From positions 1 through 15,082 of the forward strand of contig CABSNX010000024.1 of NCBI GenBank assembly GCA_902479205.1: a stretch of 15,082 nucleotides of DNA, in the 5' to 3' direction. The DNA is from an uncultured Collinsella sp. (GTDB taxonomy: Bacteria > Actinomycetota > Coriobacteriia > Coriobacteriales > Coriobacteriaceae). The translations under genes and the position numbers were made by a program. Below are positions 1 to 6,986 of the stretch, piece by piece. Positions within the stretch are counted from its first letter, which is position 1, and every line of letters begins with the position of its first letter. The notes under the pieces are model-generated. The model ran no database searches. It was not told where the DNA came from and was given only the letters and a program-made list of their open reading frames with translations.

Positions 1-31
1 GTCGGCAGCGTCAGATGTGTATAAGAGACAG
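1..31 (+). other. Nextera transposase adapter (sequencing artefact)
   Basis: The first 31 bases match the 3' 31 bases of the Illumina Nextera read-1 transposase oligonucleotide, ending in the 19-bp Tn5 mosaic end (AGATGTGTATAAGAGACAG). This is library sequence, not genome. Read in frame from base 15 it gives the familiar spurious peptide start MCIRDS, so the 151-residue reading frame 15-470 is an artefact. Genomic sequence begins at about base 32. Confidence 0.97.
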
Positions 32-681
32 CCCACGACCTCAAGACGCCGCTCACCGTGCTGCGCGCCAACGCCGACTTCGTGGCGGAGGAGCTGGAAG
101 ACGAGAAAGACGCCGAAATCGCGGCCGCCGCGCGCGACATAGCCGGCAGTGCCGAAAGGCTCGACGGCTACGTGCGCCTGCTCATCGAGGCCTCGCGCGG
201 GTCCGGCGGGGCGGAGAGGGCCCCCATGCGGCCGGCCGAGCTCTGCGAACAGGTCCTCGCCGAGGCCGCCCAGATCGCCCGGGCGCGAGGCGTGACGCTC
301 GACGCGGCCACGGGCCCCGCTGTCGCGGGCGCGCCCGAGGCCCCGCTCGACCGAACCGCCCTGGCGCGAGCCGCCGCGAACCTCGTGGCCAACGCCGCCG
401 AGCACGCGCGCTCGCGCGTGGCGGTCTCCTGCGACGTCGTGGGCGGATACCTCGTCATCGAGGTCGCTGACGACGGACCGGGCTTCTCTCCCGCCGCCCT
501 CGAACGCGGCTGTGAGCGCCTCTTCACAGACGACTCCTCCCGTTCCTCGCGCGACGGAGGCCGCCACTACGGACTCGGCCTCCACGCCGCCTCCGAGGCC
601 GCGAGCGCCCACGGAGGCTCCGTCTCGCTCGCCAACAGCCCCTCAGGCGGCGCGGTGGCCACCATCGCGGTCCCCCTGTGA
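32..681 (+). CDS. Sensor histidine kinase, C-terminal part (5'-truncated by contig end)
   Basis: This is the catalytic half of a two-component sensor kinase, which autophosphorylates a His using ATP and passes the phosphate to a response regulator. In the frame of base 34 the first complete codons read HDLKTPLTV, a textbook H-box whose first residue is the phospho-accepting His. HisKA helices follow, then a HATPase_c domain: N-box ANLVANAAEHA (about 368-400), G1 box DDGPGF (about 469-486), F-box RLF and G2 box YGLGLHAA (about 568-591). The gene ends at TGA 679-681. The sensor, transmembrane and HAMP parts lie off the contig, so the stimulus is unknown; a response-regulator gene is expected upstream. 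A reading frame opening with GTG at 58 would omit the H-box and is not the true start. Function is certain at family level only. Confidence 0.93.
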
Positions 682-706
682 GGGCCTGACGGCTCAGGCC
701 CTCACA
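677..706 (+). terminator. 13-bp perfect hairpin at the kinase stop codon
   Basis: The arms TGTGAGGGCCTGA (677-689) and its exact reverse complement (694-706) enclose the loop CGGC. The stop codon TGA (679-681) lies inside the 5' arm. No T-tract follows, so this would be a U-less hairpin terminator or an mRNA 3'-end stabiliser. It plausibly ends the kinase transcript and separates it from the accessory region. Confidence 0.6.
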
Positions 707-986
707 CCGGCGTGCCTCGCAATCAAACGCTTCCCGGATAATAATGCCCGTTGCAGGGATCGCCCTGTCTAGTCGCCGCCATGTGCATGAGCATGTCAGC
801 GATGCGAGTCGCCATCTCGTCCGCCGCTGCACGGATGTTTGTTGATGTTCACTAAGAAGTGGTCCGAGTGATCACTGGGAAATAAGCACCGTGAGCACGA
901 AAGATTGAGCAGTTTAAGCAAGAGGGCCGCGCCCCGGGGACTTGCCGAATCTGCCCACGGCGCCAACCTCGTCCATCTCCATGGAG
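707..986. other. Intergenic region between kinase and DUF2958 gene
   Basis: No gene is convincing here. A 10-bp palindrome AGTGATCACT lies at 867-876 and a CGTG-AG-CACG element at about 890-899. On the minus strand a 30-codon frame (723-815) reads MATRIADMLMHMAATRQG and onward; the frame stays open a little upstream without a start codon, so it may be the tail of a decayed gene. It has only a weak GGCGGA element before the ATG. No clear terminator for the DUF2958 gene was found. Confidence 0.4.
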
Positions 987-1286
987 CTACCTCCCCTTGA
1001 CGGCGCTAAGCGGCTTCGGCTCGAAGTGCTCGTCGCGCTCGACGGCGGCGAACCCCATCTGGCGGTTCAGCTCGGCCATCTCCTTGATGCTGAAGTAGCC
1101 GAGCTCGTCGTCGTAGCCCTCGACGAGGCCGAATGCCTCGTCCGTGCCGTCGAACTCGAGCAGCCACCAGTCCCATCCGTTCACGCACGAGAAGTAGTGG
1201 ACGTATACCGTGGGGTCTTCCGCGCCGTCTTGCTCATAGAGCCTCGGCAGCCCCTCCGCAATCTCCCTCGTCATCAGCTCCTGCAT
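987..1286 (-). CDS. DUF2958 domain protein
   Basis: A 99-aa protein that spans essentially the whole DUF2958 family domain. Recognisable family features in order are an N-terminal LMTREIAEGLPRLYEQ stretch, DPTVYVHYFS, an aromatic NGWDWWLLEFDG segment, GLVEGYDDELGYFSIKEM and the C-terminal FEPKPLS. The start is placed at ATG 1286 because GGAGG stands about 5 nt upstream. A GTG at 1394 would add 36 residues of Arg-rich, non-family sequence and has no ribosome site. The molecular function of DUF2958 is unknown; from general knowledge such genes are common on plasmids and integrative elements, which fits an accessory island. It is separated from res by a hairpin, so it is probably transcribed on its own. 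Confidence 0.8.
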   Translation of the reverse strand: MQELMTREIAEGLPRLYEQDGAEDPTVYVHYFSCVNGWDWWLLEFDGTDEAFGLVEGYDDELGYFSIKEMAELNRQMGFAAVERDEHFEPKPLSAVKGR

Positions 1287-1408
1287 GTCTTCCTCCGTTT
1301 CCGGGCACGCTGCCCTGAACATCTCGCCCCTGCGGGCAAAGCCGAATGGCGACGCCGCGCGTCGTCGTCGGCTTTGCTCCCTGCAAAGCCTCACCGGAGC
1401 GAAGACGG

Positions 1409-1489
1409 GTCAAGGGAGTCCATGACGACCTCCACCAACCGGAGCGGAGCGGAGCGGAGGTTTGTGCGGGGTCTCATGGGCCCCTTGAC
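1409..1489. repeat. Imperfect inverted repeat flanking GGAGC tandem repeats
   Basis: The left arm 1409-1425 (GTCAAGGGAGTCCATGA) and the reverse complement of the right arm 1474-1489 (GTCAAGGGGCCCATGA) match except for a 2-3 nt central difference. They enclose 48 bp that contain four tandem pentamers at 1441-1460 (GGAGC three times, then GGAGG). It could fold as one long stem-loop or be a small recombination or protein-binding site. Confidence 0.5.
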
Positions 1490-1584
1490 GCGGCGTAGCG
1501 GAGGTGCCACCCACGTAACGGATACGAGGTCATGACCGGCGAATGCCACCGAAACGCTTGAAATCATTGGTCAAGACTGAAGAG

Positions 1585-1613
1585 AGGCGGCCGCCCCTAA
1601 CGGACGGCCGCCT
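1585..1613 (-). terminator. Probable terminator of the RHH-mod-res operon
   Basis: A perfect 9-bp G+C-rich stem (AGGCGGCCG 1585-1593 with CGGCCGCCT 1605-1613) and an 11-nt loop lie about 70 nt past the res stop codon. In the minus direction it is followed by the pyrimidine-rich CTCTCTTCAGTCTT, with no clean T-run. Confidence 0.55.
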
Positions 1614-1680
1614 TAGCGAGCCTTACTAATTCGGTTCTGGTATATGATCCGAGACGCCCGCCAGGCAAATCCCGACAATC

Positions 1681-4572
1681 CTAGTGATAGTCGTTTGCGA
1701 AGGAGCCGTAGAAGAGCGCCTTACAGTCGACATCGCTGTAGCCCATCACGGCATCCTGCACATCGGATCGCAAGAGGTTGAGCACCTTGTACACGCCCTC
1801 GCCCATATCCCCGACGAAGAGTACCTGCTTGAACACATCGGGATAATCGCGCAGATAGGTCACATAGCCCCTAAGCTTTGCTAGCGTGTCGCCGAGGAAC
1901 TCGCCATGAGGGTCAACGATCGACGGTTTGACTGTCCCGTCACCGTCCTTCACGAAAAAGAGGAAGTCCGGATGCAGGGCCTTACGCCCCACCGAAGACA
2001 TGTACGGGATCGAGAACGCCTTGGCAGACATGCTGCCCGACGGGTTGCGATAGAAGGCGACCGTGCGGCTCTTCGCCAACTCGTTCTTAACGATAAAGTC
2101 TTCGACCGGGTTCAGGTCGAGCGGGCAGAGGCCGTCCTCTTTCTGCACGATATGGCGTGGATACTTGGCGAAGTTGTCCGACGTGCTGGTGGATGTGGGC
2201 CACTCTATCTTTGTGAGGCGCTTGCCCTCGGTTTCACGGGCCAGCTCGTCGTAGCGCTGCTTCGCGGCATCGTTGAGGTAATCGTAATCGCCAGATCCAT
2301 CGACCTTATCGAAGTATCCCTTTCGGCATTGAGCCGCCCAGCCCTCGAGCGCATCAACGATGGCCTGCGTGCGCACCGCTGCGGCAAGGCGCAGGTCGCA
2401 CTCGGGGCGCCCAAGCTCCTTGAAGTTGACGCGACGATACTCATTCGCAAACTCCTTAGTGAAATGCATGTCGGCGTCGCGGGCGGCCTTCTTGAGGCCC
2501 TCGGCGTCCGTGCGGGCTTCTTCCTGCTCCCGCTCTTCGGATTCGTTAAGCTTATCGAGCGTGATCTTGACGGTCTCGGCAAATTCAACATCGTAACGGG
2601 CATCACGGTACTCGTCCTCGTTGGCGACGATGAAGCCCTTGAGCTTCTGGACAAACTGCTTGTTCACATCCGCCGCGGCGTTGGTGTCGAGGCCGGTCTC
2701 GACGAGCAGGGTCGCCGTCTTGAGCAGGCTCTGGAACTCGTTGCGGGCCTTCTTGGGGATACGCTGCACGGGAATTGAGGCAAAGGCAGCACGGATCCCC
2801 TCCCATTCCTCGCGCGTGAAGGACTGCTCGCGCCTGGTGGGTGGCTTGGGCTTGGCCATGGGGATGGGCTTCGCGATAGGCGTCGGCCGGACCGGCTCGG
2901 GATGCATGCCCTCCGGTTCGGCAGGCGCAGCGACGCCTTCACCGGCAGCATCAGCAAGGGGAGACGGCTCCTCTTCCGAATCCGTGCCGCCGCTGGCCCG
3001 GATGACAGAGGCGAGGGACGGCTGGGCGCCCTGCATGTCCAGGGGCTCTTGGGCCGCAAGGCCCTCCAACGTCGGTTGGTAGCCAGGTTGCGTCCGACGG
3101 GCGACCTCGACAGCCTTCTTGTTCTCCTCGTATGCCCTAAGCTCCTGCTGGTACTCCTCATTGGACTTTGGCTCGGCAGCCGTGATGGTCACGGGGTTGA
3201 GAACGATGTTCTGTTTGCCGATGGAGCTCTCGCCCATGTCGTCCTTGCGGCCCATGAGGTAGTCAACCACGTCCTGAGTGCTCTCGGGATTGAACTGGGG
3301 CAAGTAGCAGGCGACGGAATTCAAAAGGTCATCGGATTCGATGCGCCGCGCAAGTGGGGTGCGTACCATACGCCCCACGAGCTGTGCGATATAGGTCGAG
3401 TCCGAACGCCTGCGCTGCGAGAAGATGACCTCCGCTCGTGGGCAGTCCCATCCGTTGGAGACGGCCTCCTTGGCGAAAAGCACGCGGACGCTCGAGGTGT
3501 CCTGAACGAACTCGGGCTCTACATAGCGGATAAGGTATTTTCCCGCCGCGATGTCCTTGTGCTCGCCGAAGACATTGGCAAACGACATCGCCTCAGAAAG
3601 GCCGGGGACCAGGCCCGTGATCTGGTCGCACATCTCAGCCAGGGCCGAGCCGCTCACGTTGTCCGCCGCTTGGATGAGCAGCAGCGGGTTGACGGGACTC
3701 TCGCCCTCGCGGGCACAGTACTCACCCCACTCGTTGCAAGCCAGGGCATAGCGCTCGCACGCCATAGTAAGGTATTGGTGCTCGACCGGGTCGTCCTTCT
3801 CTGGCACGCGCAACTCGATGATGTCCTTGAGCAGACCTGACTCCTGGACCTCGCGAGGGGTCACAGCGACCTTCGGCATACGCACGCGATCGGCGCGCTG
3901 GTCCATGGCCGCCTCGAACCTCTGCGGCGTGGCAGAGACCCCGACGACGATGGGCATCGCCGCACGGCCGTCGAGCCCATCAATGAGGCTGGCGTAGATC
4001 GTCGCGGTGCCGCGCTCGCTCGAGGCATTGGCCCCCAGACCGCGATGGGCCTCGTCTATGAACAGATAGAGGTTACGCTCCGGGTCCCTGATGGTGCGGT
4101 CAAGGATGTCCCAGAACACGCGGCCGGAGTTGGCCTCACCACCCTTGGTGAGCAGACCATTCTTGCTGAGTAGGTCCTTGCTGAGGAAATAGACGTGGCG
4201 CGGCTCGAGAATGTCGTGCGCGGCTCCGAAGTCGTTGGCAATCGTGACCAGGTGGCGCCTGTCAAGGATGCTGTCTGCCAGCTTGTCCGCCACGTTGGAG
4301 AAACGCACACTCGTCTGCTCGTTCAGGCTCGGGGAATCCGAGAGCCAAAGGACCGCGGCGTTCTCGTCGGGCACGAGGCCGAGGTCGTCGTCTCCGAAGA
4401 AGAGCGCTTCGATCGTCGCTGCGCACATGACCGTTTTGCCCGACCCCGTGGGAGATGCGAGGCATATCGAGGACAGCTCGCCGTCCTGCTCGTAGCGTCG
4501 GCGCATCGACTGCAACTTGTTCGCCAGGGTCGCGACCGCACCGGCTTGGAAATCCTTAAGTTCGACTCTCAT
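1681..4572 (-). CDS. Type III-like restriction enzyme, helicase/nuclease (Res) subunit
   Basis: A 963-aa superfamily 2 helicase that would work with the adjacent Mod as an ATP-dependent restriction complex. Visible motifs are Walker A SPTGSGKTV (residues 40-48), the Walker B DEAH box (173-176), motif III GVSATPQRF (211-219), the family motif AKEAVSNGWDCPRAEV (367-382) and motif VI QLVGRMVRTP (397-406). Residues about 530-580 form an acidic then Pro/Lys-rich linker. The C-terminus has HPDFLFF (867-873) and then PSIVDPHG (883-890), where classical type III enzymes have PD...ExK; the lysine is absent. The start is ATG 4572, 2 nt after the mod TAA and preceded by GAGGT; an upstream in-frame start at 4710 lies inside mod and is rejected. 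Expression should be coupled to mod. The helicase assignment is secure, the nuclease activity less so. Confidence 0.88.
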   Translation of the reverse strand: MRVELKDFQAGAVATLANKLQSMRRRYEQDGELSSICLASPTGSGKTVMCAATIEALFFGDDDLGLVPDENAAVLWLSDSPSLNEQTSVRFSNVADKLADSILDRRHLVTIANDFGAAHDILEPRHVYFLSKDLLSKNGLLTKGGEANSGRVFWDILDRTIRDPERNLYLFIDEAHRGLGANASSERGTATIYASLIDGLDGRAAMPIVVGVSATPQRFEAAMDQRADRVRMPKVAVTPREVQESGLLKDIIELRVPEKDDPVEHQYLTMACERYALACNEWGEYCAREGESPVNPLLLIQAADNVSGSALAEMCDQITGLVPGLSEAMSFANVFGEHKDIAAGKYLIRYVEPEFVQDTSSVRVLFAKEAVSNGWDCPRAEVIFSQRRRSDSTYIAQLVGRMVRTPLARRIESDDLLNSVACYLPQFNPESTQDVVDYLMGRKDDMGESSIGKQNIVLNPVTITAAEPKSNEEYQQELRAYEENKKAVEVARRTQPGYQPTLEGLAAQEPLDMQGAQPSLASVIRASGGTDSEEEPSPLADAAGEGVAAPAEPEGMHPEPVRPTPIAKPIPMAKPKPPTRREQSFTREEWEGIRAAFASIPVQRIPKKARNEFQSLLKTATLLVETGLDTNAAADVNKQFVQKLKGFIVANEDEYRDARYDVEFAETVKITLDKLNESEEREQEEARTDAEGLKKAARDADMHFTKEFANEYRRVNFKELGRPECDLRLAAAVRTQAIVDALEGWAAQCRKGYFDKVDGSGDYDYLNDAAKQRYDELARETEGKRLTKIEWPTSTSTSDNFAKYPRHIVQKEDGLCPLDLNPVEDFIVKNELAKSRTVAFYRNPSGSMSAKAFSIPYMSSVGRKALHPDFLFFVKDGDGTVKPSIVDPHGEFLGDTLAKLRGYVTYLRDYPDVFKQVLFVGDMGEGVYKVLNLLRSDVQDAVMGYSDVDCKALFYGSFANDYH

Positions 4573-4574
4573 GT

Positions 4575-6758
4575 TTACCTCACCGCATCCTCGGCGGCAA
4601 TCTTGAACGATTGCAGGTAGTTCTCGTACAGGCGGACGACGTCGAGCCCAGGCAGTTGTGCCTTGACGGAGGCGTATCGAGCCGTGTCGTCCGTGATCAC
4701 ATATGCGCACCCTATGCTGGCATTCTGCTTGACGGCGTCTATGAAAGCGCCGACCGAAGCAAAGTCGAAGAGGACGGCGTAGGCGTCGGCCATGGCAAAG
4801 CCCGGCTGCTCGTGCTTGATGATGCTGCCACGCGAACCAGCGCGCAGCCAGAGCAGGGGCGCGATCTCCTCGAAGGCCACGCCCAGCTCGACGGCGTCCG
4901 GGTCTTCGTAGGTGAGGTCAAAGAAGACGGCGTTTTCCTCGAAGCCGTCGGCCATGGGGAACTCGTCGGTGAACTTGTAGTCACCCTTGATGGAATCGCC
5001 CTCGGGCGTCTTGCCCGTGATGGCCGCCGTGACGCGTGGTTTGGTAACGTACTGGCAGATGCCCAGCGCCTCCCATTCGGGGTCGCCCTGGCGAAGACCG
5101 CGCTTGGTGAGCTTTTTGGATTCGTCCTCGGAGACCTCGTTATTCGTTACGCTGATGGAGCGCCTGCGCCCGCCGTCCTGATGGTTCAAGCGCATGACGG
5201 CATGTGCCGTGGTGCCCGATCCTGAGAAGAAATCGACTACAAGGGCGTCGGGCTTGTCGGCAACAACGGAAGCGATTGAGAGCTCGGTCGCATAAAGGGA
5301 CTTTGGAAATGTGAAGCGCCTATCGCCGATGAACTTTTTGATATATCGGCTCCCGTATTCACCGGCAGAGAACTGCGTGCCACTCCAAACAGTTGTTGGA
5401 ATGGCAGAGCGCTCTCCCTGCTCTTCGAGAAGCAAGGACCCATCCTCAGCCTTGCCGATGAGTTTAATTTCTCCATTCTTGAGACGCTCCTCTTGGGAAT
5501 CTCCTAGGTAAAGGAGGGAGTACCGATCACTCTTTTTGTTGTACTCACCTACTTTTGCGCACCCGCGATCAAGCTTGGCCTGTAGAGCATTCTGGGAGAT
5601 CCTCCAAGTCGCCTCTCGGCCATCGGTCCTAATAGGCCAAACTGCCCTGAGACCCGTTTTTGTCGGTATCTTTGTCCAGTCTTGTTCAAGGGGGAGAGAA
5701 GCGCCGAGCTCCTTAATTGTCGCGGTCTCCTCATCGATATAGATGGGATAGAAGAGGTTCGGCCTTGCGGTGCGAGCGGCATTGGGACCGCCCCTCAGCA
5801 GCCGCTCCCAACGTACTTTACGTTGGGAGCGGCTGCTCGACGCGTCATCAGCCACTTTTTCCTCAAGTTCTCCGAACTCAACGGAATAGAGTCTGCGGTC
5901 CACTTGGCACGGCGCGGCGGTGCCAAAAAAGCAAAAGACAGCGTACTCGTCAGCTCTCTTGAACTGGTTGCCGCGGGCAACCCCGTTCTTGTTTATGGTG
6001 ATTGAAACCGTCTGGATGCCGGTCGCGTTGGGAAAAACGCTCTCTAAAAGAAGCTCAAGCCTTGCGTACTCCTTCTCGTCGATCGTCACGATGAGTACGG
6101 AATCGTTGGGGTTGAGCAGCTGCCTGGCGAGCTTGAGGCGGCGCTCCATGAAGGCAAGCCACTTGGAGTGGCGATAGGCGTCGGAGCCGTCGACGTAATC
6201 GTTGTTGTATTTCCAGTCGCGGGCGCCAGTGTTATAGGGTGGGTCAATATATATGCAGTCCACTTTGCCTGCATAGGCAAAGGCCAAGGTTTCAAGAGCA
6301 TGGTAGTTTTCGCCGTTAATGACTACTTGATAGGGCTTATCGCCAGCGCGCTCGACACGCCCAGTCTCTTTGAGGCCAGCATAAATCGGCTGGTCATATT
6401 CAGCAACAGGCACGACATCGTCGACAGCAACGGAGCGGGGCTCACAATCGTTTTCGTCATATGAGGGCGATTGATATGGCTTTAGATCAGCAACCCCCCC
6501 CCGAACGGCATTTACCAACCATAGCAGTTGGGAGCTAGAGTCCTCTTTTTTACCACGCTCGGGAAGCACCTGTACGACATCGCCCTCCATGATAGGTTTG
6601 CCATAAAGGCGAAGTCGCTCTGGACGGTTGTGTTCAAATACAAGCCCAAACTGGCGCTGCGCAGCAAAGGCGCGGATGTCGGCAGCGAGCTGACGATCGC
6701 CCAGCTTGACAGCGCGATCAACAAGGTTCTGAACGACCGCTTGCGCCGTCTGAGACAT
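4575..6758 (-). CDS. Type III-like DNA methyltransferase (Mod), candidate phase-variable gene
   Basis: A 727-aa S-adenosylmethionine-dependent DNA methyltransferase that provides sequence recognition and host protection for the downstream Res. Motif IV IDPPYNTG (residues 171-178) precedes motif I FFSGSGTTAH (510-519), the beta-class order expected of adenine-N6 (or cytosine-N4) enzymes. The interval of about residues 240-490, including RWERLLRGG and RPNLFYPIYID, should carry the target-recognition domain. It is visibly more A+T-rich than res, as expected for an exchangeable domain. An N-terminal extension of about 140 residues precedes the catalytic core, making it longer than most Mod proteins. 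The start ATG 6758 has AGGGGGAG 5 nt upstream and overlaps the RHH stop (TGATG). Codons 86-89 (CGG GGG GGG GTT) contain a G9 tract, and codons about 306-320 form a perfect inverted repeat. The target sequence cannot be predicted. Confidence 0.92.
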   Translation of the reverse strand: MSQTAQAVVQNLVDRAVKLGDRQLAADIRAFAAQRQFGLVFEHNRPERLRLYGKPIMEGDVVQVLPERGKKEDSSSQLLWLVNAVRGGVADLKPYQSPSYDENDCEPRSVAVDDVVPVAEYDQPIYAGLKETGRVERAGDKPYQVVINGENYHALETLAFAYAGKVDCIYIDPPYNTGARDWKYNNDYVDGSDAYRHSKWLAFMERRLKLARQLLNPNDSVLIVTIDEKEYARLELLLESVFPNATGIQTVSITINKNGVARGNQFKRADEYAVFCFFGTAAPCQVDRRLYSVEFGELEEKVADDASSSRSQRKVRWERLLRGGPNAARTARPNLFYPIYIDEETATIKELGASLPLEQDWTKIPTKTGLRAVWPIRTDGREATWRISQNALQAKLDRGCAKVGEYNKKSDRYSLLYLGDSQEERLKNGEIKLIGKAEDGSLLLEEQGERSAIPTTVWSGTQFSAGEYGSRYIKKFIGDRRFTFPKSLYATELSIASVVADKPDALVVDFFSGSGTTAHAVMRLNHQDGGRRRSISVTNNEVSEDESKKLTKRGLRQGDPEWEALGICQYVTKPRVTAAITGKTPEGDSIKGDYKFTDEFPMADGFEENAVFFDLTYEDPDAVELGVAFEEIAPLLWLRAGSRGSIIKHEQPGFAMADAYAVLFDFASVGAFIDAVKQNASIGCAYVITDDTARYASVKAQLPGLDVVRLYENYLQSFKIAAEDAVR
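5797..5837. repeat. Perfect 19-bp inverted repeat within mod
   Basis: The left arm 5797-5815 (AGCAGCCGCTCCCAACGTA) is the exact reverse complement of 5819-5837, with the 3-nt loop CTT. The transcript would form a very stable hairpin in the middle of the coding region, encoding the Ser/Arg-rich stretch before VRWERLLRGG. It sits near the upstream edge of the putative target-recognition segment. Confidence 0.9.
6494..6502 (-). repeat. G9 homopolymer (simple sequence repeat) in mod
   Basis: Nine consecutive C on the plus strand are nine G in the mod coding strand, read CGG GGG GGG GTT (Arg-Gly-Gly-Val). Adding one G gives GGT TGC TGA after the tract; losing one (or adding two) gives TTG CTG ATC TAA. 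Either change therefore truncates Mod at about 90 residues, before the catalytic motifs. This is the classical position and type of repeat for slipped-strand phase variation. Confidence 0.75.
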
Positions 6759-6925
6759 CACTTCTCCCCCTTGCACTTCTCGTCAATCCATTCGCGCAGG
6801 ACTTTAGCCACCGTCTTATCCTGGCGCGCGGCATAGGACTTAAGAGCCCGCTTATCCTCGCGGGTTATCGAGAGCGTGAACTTATCTAGCTCCCTTTCGG
6901 CATGAACAGCCTGACCTTCCTCCAT
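6758..6925 (-). CDS. Small ribbon-helix-helix protein, probable operon regulator
   Basis: A 55-aa protein whose core reads ELDKFTLSITREDKRALK, then SYAARQDKTVAKVLREWIDE. This is the pattern of a MetJ/Arc/CopG fold: a short beta-strand with alternating residues (KFTLSI) for DNA major-groove contact, followed by two amphipathic helices. The ATG at 6925 is preceded by GGAGGGG at about 5 nt. Its TGA overlaps the mod ATG in TGATG, so translation of mod is probably coupled to it. RHH proteins bind tandem operator repeats as dimers; three TACGTA units lie about 60-90 bp upstream. Autoregulation of the operon is inferred. It could instead be an antitoxin-like remnant, but no toxin gene is adjacent. 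Confidence 0.8.
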   Translation of the reverse strand: MEEGQAVHAERELDKFTLSITREDKRALKSYAARQDKTVAKVLREWIDEKCKGEK

Positions 6926-6975
6926 GATCGCCCCTCCGAATTGACCTGTTCTACGTTCCTTAATTGACCGAAATC

Positions 6976-6981
6976 ATTTTA
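6976..6981 (-). promoter_or_regulatory. Candidate -10 element of the RHH-mod-res operon
   Basis: On the minus strand TAAAAT lies between the TACGTA operator and the RHH start, about 50 nt before the ATG. No good -35 is present; the hexamer 17 nt upstream (TTACGT) lies within the operator, so a bound repressor would occlude it. Tentative. Confidence 0.35.
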
Positions 6982-6986
6982 CTTCA

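Larger units (their letters stand above)
1287..1680. other. Repeat-rich intergenic region upstream of DUF2958 gene
   Basis: This 394-bp stretch holds three structures: an 8-bp inverted repeat GGCTTTGC/GCAAAGCC (1370-1390, loop TCCCT), a larger imperfect inverted repeat around GGAGC tandem repeats (1409-1489) and a terminator-like hairpin (1585-1613). A 58-codon minus-strand frame (1391-1567, starting MISSVSVAFAGHD) overlaps the GTG at 1394 but has no ribosome site, so it is not called as a gene. No convincing promoter for the DUF2958 gene was found. Confidence 0.45.

Noticed and set aside
15..470. 151-codon frame beginning MCIRDS
   Set aside because: The start lies in the Nextera adapter and the frame is out of register with the histidine kinase.
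1115..1460. GGAGC repeats considered as a CRISPR-like array
   Set aside because: The units are five bases in direct tandem with no spacers, and no cas genes are present.
1391..1567. 58-codon minus-strand frame carrying the GCTCC pentamer repeats, as a phase-variable leader of DUF2958
   Set aside because: No ribosome site. Removing one pentamer would shift it into the DUF2958 frame, but that frame meets TGA at 1410-1412 before reaching the gene, so the repeats cannot switch DUF2958 this way.
1906..3840. Two long plus-strand frames opposite res
   Set aside because: Antisense shadows of the helicase gene, whose motifs are unambiguous.
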